64,000 bases of DNA from Candidatus Nitrosocosmicus franklandus (GTDB lineage Archaea > Thermoproteota > Nitrososphaeria > Nitrososphaerales > Nitrososphaeraceae): positions 2,275,854-2,339,853 of the forward strand of contig NZ_LR216287.1 in assembly GCF_900696045.1 (NCBI RefSeq), written 5' to 3'. Below are positions 36,339-45,576 of this stretch, piece after piece. The notes beneath the pieces were generated by a model. It saw only the letters and a list, made by a program, of their open reading frames with translations, was not told where the DNA came from and made no database searches. Within the stretch, counting starts at the first letter, position 1. Each line of letters begins with the position of its first letter. The translations under genes and the position numbers were made by a program.

Positions 36339-37793
36339 CTAGTCAGCAGAAGATTTTAAACCTTGTTTGCATATATGGTCCCATGCTGCTAACCTGATTG
36401 ATGATATGCCAGTCTTAAACGGATAAGCTCCTTTCCCGTCGAAAGTAATGGGATTAACCCATTCGTGTAACATATTTTGGTTTATTTTATTAGGTGAAAT
36501 AAATTTCGAAAACAAACTTTGAAAATCTTCTATTTTACCATATCTGTATCTAGAGATCATTTCAATCCCTGTAATCCATGCCCAGAAGGTATGATTATGA
36601 TATTCATTGGCCTTGAGAACCCAAGGTCCTGTTTTAGTTATCTCTCTTTCTGTTACTAGTGGGATTTCGTTCTTCCAGATTCTTTTCTTAAGAGAATCAA
36701 GAGTACGCAGTGCCCTGTTAACTGATTCTGAATCTATTACCTTTTCATGGACTTGAGTCTTTTTTCCATGGATTTGACCATCCTCTTTGAAAGAAGTCTC
36801 GTCACTACCTTCGGTCAGGGCCACAAGATACAATGAAATGTCCTGCGTTACAAATCTGTTATGCATTTTTTCGTCTAAATGTAAATCCGCATCCAAAAGA
36901 TCTACGTAACATTGATCATCTTCTGACCACAAGATTTGTTCTACTGCTAATATGGCTCTTTGGGCCATTTCTTTAATTTTCATGGCATTAGATTGATCTC
37001 CAACCTTTAGCAGTAGATTAGAAAGACTCTTTAAAGCGAGAATCCAACACGCCTGACTATAAACGACCTTTCCTGTACGAAGTAATGTATCCATCCAATC
37101 TTCATTGTGTTTTTGTTCCAACAGTCCATCACCATCCACATCTCTACTTTGTAAATATTTAACTGCCTTTAGCATGCGGGGGATTAAATAAGTAGACAGA
37201 TCGGAAAATGAGTTTTCAAAAAATGGGCCTTTTCTATCAGTCGGGTTGACATCCCTGGTTTTAACTGAAATGTTATGGGATAACTTATCAGTATTATTAC
37301 TTTCTTTCTGTATGTCCATTGATTTGCTTAGTATCCACGAGGTGGCGTGAATCATTAATGCCGTAGAATCAATATCGGGGTTTTGTCCATATATCTCACA
37401 AAATCCTTTTTCATAGTATATTGTGGTAGGAAGAGCACCTTCGAATCTAATCAATGTGTTCTCTTCGACAATATTGGATCTAAAATCTAACTCAGGGGAA
37501 CCTCTTCCGTACAGTAGGGGTTTACCCTTTGCTTTACTAAATTCGAGAACCGCTGGAGAAGCCTCTGTTCCTATTTGATGTGACCAAATCATGGCAATTT
37601 GCTTTACTGCTGTCCTCAAATCTCCGGTTAAAAATTGATCTAATAAAATGAATGCTGCATCCCTTGCCCAAATTGCCTTGTAGTATCCACCTGGGTTAAT
37701 ATCATTGTCAGTTTGAGGATTAGTTTGTCGTAGAAACTCTATACAGTATTCATCGATTATCTTTGAATCTATATTCTGAACTATTCCATCCAC
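36339..37793 (-). CDS. Six-hairpin glycosidase (glycogen-debranching C-terminal-like)
   Basis: 484 aa with the alpha/alpha-barrel glycosidase pattern. GGYYKAIWARDAAFILLDQF (35-54) is the WxRD substrate-pocket motif. SRDVDGDGLLEQKHNEDWMD resembles the D-x-D-G-x-G-L-[IV]-x...D-W-x-D motif of amylo-alpha-1,6-glucosidase/GDE_C and GH15/GH63-type enzymes. EYHNHTFWAWITGIEMISRY near the C-terminus fits the second catalytic region. There is no signal peptide, so it probably acts on cytoplasmic storage polysaccharide or small glucosides. The exact substrate cannot be told. Short for a complete debranching enzyme, which would have an extra N-terminal domain. Confidence 0.82.
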   Translation of the reverse strand: MDGIVQNIDSKIIDEYCIEFLRQTNPQTDNDINPGGYYKAIWARDAAFILLDQFLTGDLRTAVKQIAMIWSHQIGTEASPAVLEFSKAKGKPLLYGRGSPELDFRSNIVEENTLIRFEGALPTTIYYEKGFCEIYGQNPDIDSTALMIHATSWILSKSMDIQKESNNTDKLSHNISVKTRDVNPTDRKGPFFENSFSDLSTYLIPRMLKAVKYLQSRDVDGDGLLEQKHNEDWMDTLLRTGKVVYSQACWILALKSLSNLLLKVGDQSNAMKIKEMAQRAILAVEQILWSEDDQCYVDLLDADLHLDEKMHNRFVTQDISLYLVALTEGSDETSFKEDGQIHGKKTQVHEKVIDSESVNRALRTLDSLKKRIWKNEIPLVTEREITKTGPWVLKANEYHNHTFWAWITGIEMISRYRYGKIEDFQSLFSKFISPNKINQNMLHEWVNPITFDGKGAYPFKTGISSIRLAAWDHICKQGLKSSAD

Positions 37794-38501
37794 TATACCG
37801 ATACCTAATCATTCCGGAAATTTAAATAGCTTTCGGAAAATCTTTTCTGATTATTATTATGATATATTTTTATAATCATGTTGTAAGTATCCTCCTATCA
37901 GCAAATTTTGACTGGAAATACTTTTTTTTCATAAAAATTATTACCCATATAGGATTATAGTGCTAAATATATGATACGAAATACTAACATGTCTTTATAA
38001 TGCGTAGACAGGTATAGCGTATTCGTTTACCGATTGGAGATGGTACCATATTTCAATGGATATCGAGAATGGTACTCGAGATTCGGGTCTGACTAGAATG
38101 TAGAACCAGAATGTTGTGACATGGAAATTTTCATGCCGATTTTTGAGTATATTCTTCTAAAAATATCTATTAATTATTTCAAGCAGAGAGCACAAGCAAC
38201 TTAGAGGGTCTATCACTATTGTATATATATGGAATTCAGGTCTTTTATGAGTAACCATATAGTCAAAAGAATTTTGGCTTTCTACAAAACAAACTATTTT
38301 CACTGTGGTTACATATGAATATCAAAATCTATTATAAATGCCAAATTAAAAACCGGCTCTCATTCAAATGTCTACCCTAAGCAAGAAGAAAATACCACTA
38401 TTTTGAAACTATACAGTATATTCTAATCATAAAAATATAGCAGAAAATTATACTAGTACTAAACTAAGTGTTATATACAAGTAAATAAAATATAAGAGTG
38501 C
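37794..38501. other. Divergent gene-free region
   Basis: Separates the glycosidase from the Met-rich peptide gene. Only the TATA box at 38471-38478 is recognised. Confidence 0.5.
38471..38478 (+). promoter_or_regulatory. TATA box of the Met-rich peptide gene
   Basis: ttatatac is centred about 27-28 bp before the ATG at 38502, predicting a leaderless mRNA. Confidence 0.7.
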
Positions 38502-38696
38502 ATGAACAAGTTAAATCTTTTCGTAGTTTTAACCATAGTTGCCGCAGCATCAATGTTTGGTGCAACAGTTACTCCAGCTCTAGCACAAGATAATATGACC
38601 ATGGCCATGGACAATTCAACAATGCCAATGGACCATGGTAACATGACCATGACCATGGACAATGCTACCGACATGGCCGGTAATACAACACAATAA
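38502..38696 (+). CDS. Small secreted methionine-rich peptide
   Basis: 64 aa. A signal peptide (NKLNLFVVLTIVAAASMFGA, cleavage at ALA-Q near residue 28) releases a mature peptide of about 36 residues made of repeated M-x-M units: DNMTMAMDNST, MPMDHGNMTMTMDN. About ten Met and one His occur with four to five sequons. Met-x-Met clusters are known Cu(I)/Ag(I) ligands in periplasmic copper proteins, so copper buffering is a reasonable hypothesis for a copper-dependent ammonia oxidiser; this is inference. A strong TATA box and a downstream T-rich terminator support a real, well-expressed gene. Confidence 0.75.
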   Translation: MNKLNLFVVLTIVAAASMFGATVTPALAQDNMTMAMDNSTMPMDHGNMTMTMDNATDMAGNTTQ

Positions 38697-38708
38697 GTGA
38701 AATAGAAA

Positions 38709-38733
38709 AATTTTATTTTAATTTTTTTTTGTA
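38709..38733 (+). terminator. Oligo-T terminator after the Met-rich peptide gene
   Basis: Runs of T4, T4 and T9 begin about 13 bp after the stop codon. Confidence 0.55.
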
Positions 38734-39138
38734 TTTGAAATTTTACTAAAATAGAAGAGTAATCATTTTTAAACTAAATATGGTAATTAATCATATTCAC
38801 TAAGATTAGCTCCAGATTTCACTCTGGCCACTAATATGACGAAAAAATATATTTTTTTGAGATCTAATATTTCATAAATAAACAAATTTTGACTTTGTCA
38901 TAATCAAATATAAATTACAGATGTTATTAGTTTAGGTAGATCTAGACTCGATATTGGCAACAAGGGTAAAACATGTCCTAATAATTATTTTATGAGGATC
39001 CATTTGAAATTTTAACATACAGCAAAGTTAATGCTCTTTACACTGCCGTTTATTCAAGAGGATTTTCATTGTTACTTTATAAATACAAAGCGATGATATC
39101 CTTATACAACCAAAAATCTTTATGGACTCGAATAATCT
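38734..39138. other. Gene-free stretch
   Basis: AT-rich spacer; nothing recognised. Confidence 0.5.
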
Positions 39139-39146
39139 TTTAATAT
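39139..39146 (+). promoter_or_regulatory. TATA box deciding the start at 39168
   Basis: tttaatat is centred about 26 bp before the ATG at 39168, favouring it over the in-frame TTG at 39162. Confidence 0.6.
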
Positions 39147-39167
39147 ATGGTTTTATGATATTTGTTT

Positions 39168-39428
39168 ATGAATTATAGGTCTCGAATAACATTGGGTATG
39201 GCAATCGTCATTTTCGTTGTCGTTACTAGTATAGGAAGCGGTATTTTTCAGGTGTCATTTGGGACATATTGTTTTGACTGTCCTGGGGCTCAGTTTCATT
39301 TGGACGAAGCAAAAAAATCTATGGATAACGGAGATTATGATGGCGCAAAGAACCATATCGACCAAGCAAAACAATTGATTGGACAGTCAGAGAATTCCCA
39401 GTCTTCAAATAACAGTGCTAATGGTTAA
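39168..39428 (+). CDS. Small secreted helical-hairpin protein (related to 2569)
   Basis: 86 aa from the ATG. A basic start (NYRSR) and hydrophobic core (ITLGMAIVIFVVVTSIG) form a signal peptide. The mature part has YCFDCPGAQFHLDEAKKSMD then DYDGAKNHIDQAKQLIGQ, a two-helix unit with the L-D-x-A...G-A-x-N-H-I-D...L-I-G pattern of the protein at 2569, and a Ser/Asn-rich tail. A CxxC pair (YCFDCP) just after the signal could form a disulfide or bind metal. Function is unknown. Confidence 0.72.
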   Translation: MNYRSRITLGMAIVIFVVVTSIGSGIFQVSFGTYCFDCPGAQFHLDEAKKSMDNGDYDGAKNHIDQAKQLIGQSENSQSSNNSANG

Positions 39429-39971
39429 GAGCGGATTCGTTTCAGTGAAATACTAACCTTGGATATTCAACCAATCTAAATATTGTTCCATTGTACTATT
39501 TTTTGCTGTTCCTTTGTTTTTGATCCTTTTTTGTTTTGGATTTATTAATTCGTTGCTTTTTGGTGTTGTTGTAGAAATAAACTTTCCACATCTGTTTATT
39601 GCGAAATTGGTCAACACACAAATAGTGAATATACGCAGTAAAGTCTTTATCTAAACTGGTTTGAACTTTTGGTTAAAGGCATATGTTATGGAATTGATAT
39701 TCTGTTCTAGATTGTCTCATCAATATCCTGTATTGTTTTGCTTTGTGAATTTGTTCTGAGGCTGCTGATACATACTGTTATAATACCTGGAATCAAATTT
39801 TTCAATTTTACCAATCAGCTATACCAAAGGAAGTTCCTTTATTCAAAGGTGGTAAGGAGTAATAATTCTTTCTTAATTCTTTTACCCGCCTTTTTCATTC
39901 GGTTTGCATCTTGTTTTTGAGCCTGCCAAAGTTCTTATGTGAAACCATTGGATACTGATCTTGGCAAAGTG
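39429..39971. other. Gene-free stretch
   Basis: A 60-codon open frame at 39738-39920 is hydrophobic AT-driven translation and not supported. No other feature recognised. Confidence 0.5.
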
Positions 39972-39979
39972 ATTATATA
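39972..39979 (+). promoter_or_regulatory. TATA box of the CHRD-protein gene
   Basis: attatata is centred about 27 bp before the ATG at 40002, predicting a leaderless mRNA. Confidence 0.7.
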
Positions 39980-40001
39980 GTAGATTATTGTCAATAGATG
40001 G

Positions 40002-40505
40002 ATGAGAACTAAAAATATTACAGACTTATTTTTAGCCATGGGATTAGTATTAGGAGGCGTATTTGTTTTATCTTCAATTACAGATGTCGCAACCGTGTTC
40101 GCAAATCACGAATTTTCTGCAAATCTAACAGGCCAAGAGGAAGTTCCACCTGTTGATACTCAGGCAACCGCAGAGGCTATATTCGTACCTATCGCACCTG
40201 CTAACGAAACTATTGACTACTTCTTGAATTCTACTAACCTCTCGGGAGTAACACAAGGACATATACACAGTGGTGAAAAAGGAGTAAACGGTCCTATTGT
40301 GGTAACATTGTTTAGCTATAATACTACACAGGATGCAGTTTCTGAAAATGGCACAATTACCGCAGATAATTTGGAGGGACCATTGCAAGGTAAAACAGTC
40401 GCTGATTTGATATCTGCAATGAAAAATAGCAGTACTTATGTAAACTTCCATACCGAACAAAATCCTGAAGGAGAAATCAGAGGTCAATTAAACACCACGA
40501 GTTAA
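40002..40505 (+). CDS. Secreted CHRD-domain protein
   Basis: 167 aa. A signal peptide (LFLAMGLVLGGVFVLSS, residues 9-25; cleavage near FANHE) is followed by one CHRD domain. The hallmarks are FSANLTGQEEVPPVDTQATA at the start, VTQGHIHSGEKGVNGPIVVT in the middle and YVNFHTEQNPEGEIRGQL at the end. CHRD domains occur in chordin and in many microbial exported proteins; their function in prokaryotes is not established. The conserved His residues could bind metal. A TATA box and a downstream T-run frame the transcript. Confidence 0.93.
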   Translation: MRTKNITDLFLAMGLVLGGVFVLSSITDVATVFANHEFSANLTGQEEVPPVDTQATAEAIFVPIAPANETIDYFLNSTNLSGVTQGHIHSGEKGVNGPIVVTLFSYNTTQDAVSENGTITADNLEGPLQGKTVADLISAMKNSSTYVNFHTEQNPEGEIRGQLNTTS

Positions 40506-40520
40506 CAAAATTATTCACAA

Positions 40521-40543
40521 CCTTTTTTGTGACCTTTTTTTCT
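40521..40543 (+). terminator. Oligo-T terminator after the CHRD gene
   Basis: T6 and T7 runs about 20 bp after the stop at 40505. Confidence 0.5.
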
Positions 40544-40749
40544 GATGTTCACAAGCGCTAAAAAATCAATATTCTTTTCGTTTCTTTTTTGATTTATACT
40601 ACATAGATTTAGCAATTAATTAGTTTTAACAGCATACATAACGTTTATATTATGTAATAATAATTACACGTTGTAAGAGAAATTATAGTTAATAGTAATA
40701 TTACACCATTAGATTTGATCAATAGATTTTCTGAATTCTCGTAATTTTA

Positions 40750-43179
40750 TCATCTCTGATAAAATACTCTAGTTACTGAATCGTAAGTCTTCTTTAGTAT
40801 CTCTAAATATCTTTTCTTGTCATAATTAGGGTTATTTTTATTAATTAATTCTATGGGTGTGGCTCTGTTTAAATAATTCTTACTATAAAAATCAGTAATG
40901 ATGTATTTTATCTGTTCTCCTGCATGTAAATGCGTTCCCCCTTCGGCTAATTTCTTTAGTACACAATTTTCTATAGTTTTTCTGTCCTCACAATCATTGC
41001 TGTTCTTCGATATTCTTTTCGTAAATATCAAATCGGTATAGTTAACTTTTCTAGAGATTAACAGACTCTTATATTTTTTATAGATTGTTTCTAAGTGTGG
41101 TATTTTCTTTATTATCTCATTAATATTTTCACAACCTGCCATAGTATTTACTAACTCTTGTTGAAAATTTATAAAAAACACGGGGGTGTCATGTCTTCTT
41201 GCCTCAATTCCTCGCATTTTTATGGTTCCATCATCAAATACTCCAAAATATCGATTTAGAGCCGGTAATGTGGGACTAGATTTTGAATAATCAAAAACAA
41301 TCCATTTGTAGACTCCTTCAAATGAGATTGAAAAATCTGTTAGTTCTTCTATTTCTGATTTTAAATCTTTCAGCCTTTTCTTCGAATATGCCATTTTCTT
41401 TACGTCTTTTATACTTGAAGTTTTAAGTTGAAGTTCTCTTTCTTTAACCCAAATTGAATCTACAATACCATGAATTATTTCAAATCCATGTCTTTCTGCA
41501 ATTTTTGACGTAATCGATAATAAATCTCTGGCAAAAGCACATACTGCTATATGCGCATCTATTCGTCCAAACTTTGAATTACTAAATCCTAAGTATCCAA
41601 AAGAGGTAACAAGAATCCATTTCAATGCTGTTTGTCTATTGTCATACCGATCTCTTAATTTCATATGACTGTCCGATTGATTGTTGCAATTATTTTTTCT
41701 GTATTTGTATTCTAAACGTCTGTCTAACACAGTTTTTAATGACAGTGGAACTATTCCTGTTCTTTTTTTACATATGTGATAAAGATGCTTTAATTCTGGA
41801 ACCCGATCTTTTGATTCCGATTCCGATTCCGATTCCGGATTACAGCAACTACAATTGATTGTATCAGAAGATATATTCTTTTTTAACATGATGTTTGGAT
41901 ATAATGATACAAAGTCAAATTCTGCTACATTGTCGTATGCTCCTGGTTTTGATTCAAAGATGGATCCTCCTTTGTCCGACTTTAATAAATCAGAGAACGA
42001 TTTAAATACTTCTGACGTGGTGGGCTTCCAAGGAATTAAAATATCATTTTTTTGGGCATTATAAAAATATAAACTACTAAGACATTTGCCTATTGTGGAT
42101 CTAGATGCTATTTGCATAGGTATTCTACATATTCTGCTTAACTCGGTCAATCCATCCAAACCGTTATCTTTGTAAATAAATGAGTTATTGATGTCAATAT
42201 GAGTTCTACCGTATAAGAAAAACGGCCGAGGTCTAAAATACACTCTGCCATAGGAGAAAAATGATGATGAAGAATTGGATCCACCTTCAGTATCTGTATT
42301 TAAAAATAATTTGTTCTTTTTTAAAATATATTCGATATTGGCTTCTCTGCTTAGATTTGCTAGTAATTGATTTTGAACTTTATTTACCTTGGCTCTATAT
42401 AATAGATGTGGGAATAGAAATTGATCGCCTCCCGTAGTAAGAATTATGTCCGGATCGATTCTATTAATCTCGTAAGCAAATTCTAATATCGTTTCCAATT
42501 CGTTTTCTTTAAATACATAAAATGCGTCCTTAATTGGGACATCATTATTAAAAACCAGAACTTTTATCTTTAAAATTTCATCTCTGATGTTATTCAATAT
42601 TGATCTTTTTTCTGAAATCAGTTCAAATGACAGAAACTTTAGCTCTGGTATAGCATATTCGAATGAATCGATATTGTCATTTTTGTCATTACTTATTTGA
42701 TATTCTTTAAATCCTTCTAAATTCTCCTCCGTATTACGTTCTATGTTGTATATCCCCATAGGATATAGTTCCTTTTCATATAAAAATGCCTGTTCAGGTG
42801 ATATATCCACATTGTATAAACGATAGTGTCCAAATCGGATAGAAAGTTTTTCAATTCTTTTTGCTAAATTTAATATATTAAATGAATCAGCCAAAGTTAA
42901 CTTTAAAACTTCTTTCTTATTTTTATGGTTGTTACTAATTGAAGGAGGATACTCGTATTTAGTTTCAAAATTATAACTTTTGATCATTGACAGGATTTTG
43001 TTGTCATCTAGTAATGCTAATAGGTCTTTTTTTAGATTCGATGCAACGTATATTGAAGGTGACCATGGATATTCTAATCTTTTTATGCCTCCTTTCTGCT
43101 TAATCCATAATACCATTTGATCTTTTATATGATGTATATCAAACAGCCAACCATTTACAGTAGGTCTCATTGTATTCAC
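40750..43179 (-). CDS. Family-B DNA polymerase with altered exonuclease and motif C residues
   Basis: 809 aa, the family-B length. Motif A is intact (D422 in FDFVSLYPNI) and motif B is recognisable (ALKWILVTSFGYLGFSN, 518-534). Motif C, normally YGDTDS, reads HGIVDS at 570-575, so the first metal-binding Asp is Ile and only D574 remains. The proofreading domain also looks degraded: Exo I is LSFELIS (183-189) instead of LxFDIET, and Exo II is ILTTGGDQFLFPHL, lacking the usual N and final D. It may be a translesion-type, regulatory or inactive paralogue of the replicative enzyme. A (gattcc)4 repeat encodes ESESESE between motifs A and B, near a CSCC cluster. Alternative start at Met4. Confidence 0.9.
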   Translation of the reverse strand: MNTMRPTVNGWLFDIHHIKDQMVLWIKQKGGIKRLEYPWSPSIYVASNLKKDLLALLDDNKILSMIKSYNFETKYEYPPSISNNHKNKKEVLKLTLADSFNILNLAKRIEKLSIRFGHYRLYNVDISPEQAFLYEKELYPMGIYNIERNTEENLEGFKEYQISNDKNDNIDSFEYAIPELKFLSFELISEKRSILNNIRDEILKIKVLVFNNDVPIKDAFYVFKENELETILEFAYEINRIDPDIILTTGGDQFLFPHLLYRAKVNKVQNQLLANLSREANIEYILKKNKLFLNTDTEGGSNSSSSFFSYGRVYFRPRPFFLYGRTHIDINNSFIYKDNGLDGLTELSRICRIPMQIASRSTIGKCLSSLYFYNAQKNDILIPWKPTTSEVFKSFSDLLKSDKGGSIFESKPGAYDNVAEFDFVSLYPNIMLKKNISSDTINCSCCNPESESESESKDRVPELKHLYHICKKRTGIVPLSLKTVLDRRLEYKYRKNNCNNQSDSHMKLRDRYDNRQTALKWILVTSFGYLGFSNSKFGRIDAHIAVCAFARDLLSITSKIAERHGFEIIHGIVDSIWVKERELQLKTSSIKDVKKMAYSKKRLKDLKSEIEELTDFSISFEGVYKWIVFDYSKSSPTLPALNRYFGVFDDGTIKMRGIEARRHDTPVFFINFQQELVNTMAGCENINEIIKKIPHLETIYKKYKSLLISRKVNYTDLIFTKRISKNSNDCEDRKTIENCVLKKLAEGGTHLHAGEQIKYIITDFYSKNYLNRATPIELINKNNPNYDKKRYLEILKKTYDSVTRVFYQR
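41813..41836. repeat. Hexanucleotide repeat (gattcc)x4 inside the polymerase gene
   Basis: Four perfect units encode alternating Glu-Ser in a loop between polymerase motifs A and B. Copy-number change would keep the frame. Confidence 0.85.
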
Positions 43180-43483
43180 CGAGTGTTAGTTTGCTTGGTA
43201 GTCGAAAAAACACCGTTTATCCAAGAAGAATAAATTAATTTGTATATCAAATTTTGATCGAGTTTTATTAGTGGGGTATTTTCGAATTTAATTTGATATT
43301 TCATTAGCATATTAATGAATGTTGTAACATGTTTATAACTATTACCATGTGTATTAATATCCTATACTGTATACTATAATGTTAATTCTGCAATTAGCAT
43401 TTAAATTGCATTTCGGTCACTCAAGATAACAAAAATAGTATCAATACAACCGATAGACATTTTTCTATCAATACAGAGGTCAT
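43180..43483. other. Divergent promoter region
   Basis: Separates the polymerase and the SIMPL protein. No gene recognised. Confidence 0.5.
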
Positions 43484-43491
43484 CTTAAATA
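43484..43491 (+). promoter_or_regulatory. TATA box of the SIMPL-protein gene
   Basis: cttaaata is centred 27 bp before the ATG at 43514, predicting a leaderless mRNA. Confidence 0.7.
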
Positions 43492-43513
43492 TTCGAACAC
43501 ATCTTAACAAACA

Positions 43514-44341
43514 ATGCTGAGTAAATTCAAAAATTTGAATAATGGGAATTGTAGCGTTGTGATTATTTTGCTAGTTGGGGTGAGTTTTGGATTTGTAACT
43601 CTTACACTCTTTAGCATGGAGTCTGGTAAGGTTTTTGCCCAAGCCAACGTTTCTAACATGCCCAATAGCACTCATTTTGAACCTCCCAATAACAATACTA
43701 ATAATAATACATTATATGTCTCAGGGACTGCTACGGGCAAAGTTAGTACTGATTTGGTAACAATATCTGTAGGTGTTCAATCTACCAATATGACAGCAAC
43801 CGATGCCTTAATTTCCAACTCCAAAATAGTAAATGAAACTATCTCCAATTTAATTGCCAACGGAGTTAAGGAAAATGAGATTAGCACTTCTCAATACACT
43901 ATTCAACCTAACTATAATTATTCGGAATCCGGGAATATCATAAATACGGTTGGTTTTACCGTTTCTAATATATTAACTATCCAGAGTCCTAACCTCAAAA
44001 ATATTTCACTTTGGATCGATTCTGCGGTGTCTGCGGGAGCTAACACTATAAATGGAGTAGATTTCAAAGTTTCGGATCAATTACTAGAAAATGTTAGAAA
44101 TACACTAATTGAACAAGCGATTGTAAATGCAAAGCAAAAAGCAGAGATTACCGCACGGGCGATTGGTGCCTCCATTATGGGTATTAAATCTATATCGATT
44201 AATACAGATGGATTCTCCCCTATACCTTTTGATGAACAATTTATGCAAAAAGCTTTTACCTTTGAGGGGTCATCAACACCCATCATCCCCGGAGAACAGG
44301 AAGTTACAATCAACGTCCAGATAGCTTATAAGTTTAGGTAA
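43514..44341 (+). CDS. Secreted SIMPL-domain (DUF541) protein
   Basis: 275 aa. An N-terminal hydrophobic segment (CSVVIILLVGVSFGFVTLTL, about 13-32) exports the protein. The SIMPL domain follows from about residue 68: LYVSGTATGKVSTDLVTISV, a helix with SNSKIVNETISNLIANGVKE, STSQYTIQPNYNYSESGNI, VGFTVSNILTIQ and ARAIGASIMGIKSISI, ending in QEVTINVQIAYKF. This matches the YggE/BP26-type plan. Such proteins are periplasmic or surface oligomers linked to oxidative stress or channel-like assemblies, with no firm function. Confidence 0.93.
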   Translation: MLSKFKNLNNGNCSVVIILLVGVSFGFVTLTLFSMESGKVFAQANVSNMPNSTHFEPPNNNTNNNTLYVSGTATGKVSTDLVTISVGVQSTNMTATDALISNSKIVNETISNLIANGVKENEISTSQYTIQPNYNYSESGNIINTVGFTVSNILTIQSPNLKNISLWIDSAVSAGANTINGVDFKVSDQLLENVRNTLIEQAIVNAKQKAEITARAIGASIMGIKSISINTDGFSPIPFDEQFMQKAFTFEGSSTPIIPGEQEVTINVQIAYKFR

Positions 44342-44500
44342 CTATTCAAATACTCCATTTTTTTGGTCGACTTATGGTGTCTTGGATAGATGGTCATGTC
44401 CACTTTATTAAAAAAATTTTATTCCAATTAATAATATGGACGAGCCTGTTGATAGTCTTATTGCAAACAAAACGTCTGGTGTTGTTAGCAAGTTATCCAC

Positions 44501-45142
44501 CTAGTGTTTGAATTTATGCCGGATCAATATATAGATTGGTATGATGACTAACCAACAATATTGTGCTGCAGTTAGACTAATAAATGAAGTTAATAAGGCT
44601 AAAAAAAATACAATTGGTATAATGCTCAGTTGAACTAACATTCCTTTTTTGTATAATGGATGTGTATTTTCATCAATTGCTTTTATCCGACTTGCATACC
44701 ACCATATTAGTAACATCAGTCCACTTGTAATTATGACTACTGTATAGTAAATTAAGTAGGCGATCTGATATTCGTTAAATGAGATAACCAAGGACGTTGA
44801 TATTGACAAAATAGTAATTAGCAGTAAAAAAATTAGATTTAGATGCACAATTGTAATATGTGATTCTTTTATGTGATTGAATACTTGATGATAAGAAATC
44901 CAGAAAAGAGCTATAATAAAGAAACTTAAAATATATGTTTCTAACTGAGGTATCATGTCGACGAGTTCTTGAACAAGTTGTTGTTCAGTGAGATTTGATT
45001 CAAGATCGGGAATGTCAACCGTCAAGGCCATCAAGGTTAGTGCAAAAGCAAATACTGCATCACTAAAAGTGACCATGTGTTCTAATTTAATTTTAGGAGC
45101 GAAAGCCTTGGACGACACACCTAATAATTCATTTTGAATCAT
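44501..45142 (-). CDS. TMEM175/DUF1211-like ion channel protein (second copy)
   Basis: 213-aa six-helix membrane protein. The signature in helix 1 is canonical here: HMVTFSDAVFAFALTLMALT, with the FSD triplet that lines the pore of bacterial and archaeal TMEM175 K+ channels. FFIIALFWISYHQVFNHIKE and LNLIFLLLITILSIST follow as in the copy at 27063, so the two are paralogues about 17 kb apart. They could form separate or mixed tetramers. ATG start. No neighbour suggests a specific pathway. Confidence 0.9.
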   Translation of the reverse strand: MIQNELLGVSSKAFAPKIKLEHMVTFSDAVFAFALTLMALTVDIPDLESNLTEQQLVQELVDMIPQLETYILSFFIIALFWISYHQVFNHIKESHITIVHLNLIFLLLITILSISTSLVISFNEYQIAYLIYYTVVIITSGLMLLIWWYASRIKAIDENTHPLYKKGMLVQLSIIPIVFFLALLTSFISLTAAQYCWLVIIPIYILIRHKFKH

Positions 45143-45576
45143 GATCTATTTAATTTTATTAATGAGATGACAGAATGAATATACTGCTGGACTCTATTCA
45201 AAGTTTAAAGAATATAGACACTACGTGTATGACTATTTTGAAAAACTCTTCTCAACTATGGGCAAAAAGCCGATTTGAATTGCAAATTGGGTGAATAAGC
45301 ACAGTATGCATAGGACCGAAAATTTTCGTTCCACTCAATAGATAAAAAATAATGATTATGCTCACTTACTTTATTACACGTATTTGAACTAATTCTAGAC
45401 GAAACTATAGCACAAAAATCGCTCCGATCGATTATGGTTGTCGTTTACTAAATTAAAGGTAGATAATTTACAAAACTCATTGTATTTGAACAAATTTGGT
45501 TTATTAGATAAAAATTAAAACTTGATAATATCTGATTATATACTCTTATTGATTGGAATGAATTTTCAATCTCCAA
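45143..45576. other. Gene-free stretch
   Basis: Upstream region of the channel gene and downstream region of the winged-helix protein; no feature seen. Confidence 0.5.

Noticed and set aside
41600-42064. Plus-strand frames opposite the polymerase gene
   Set aside because: Shadows of the well-conserved minus-strand coding sequence.
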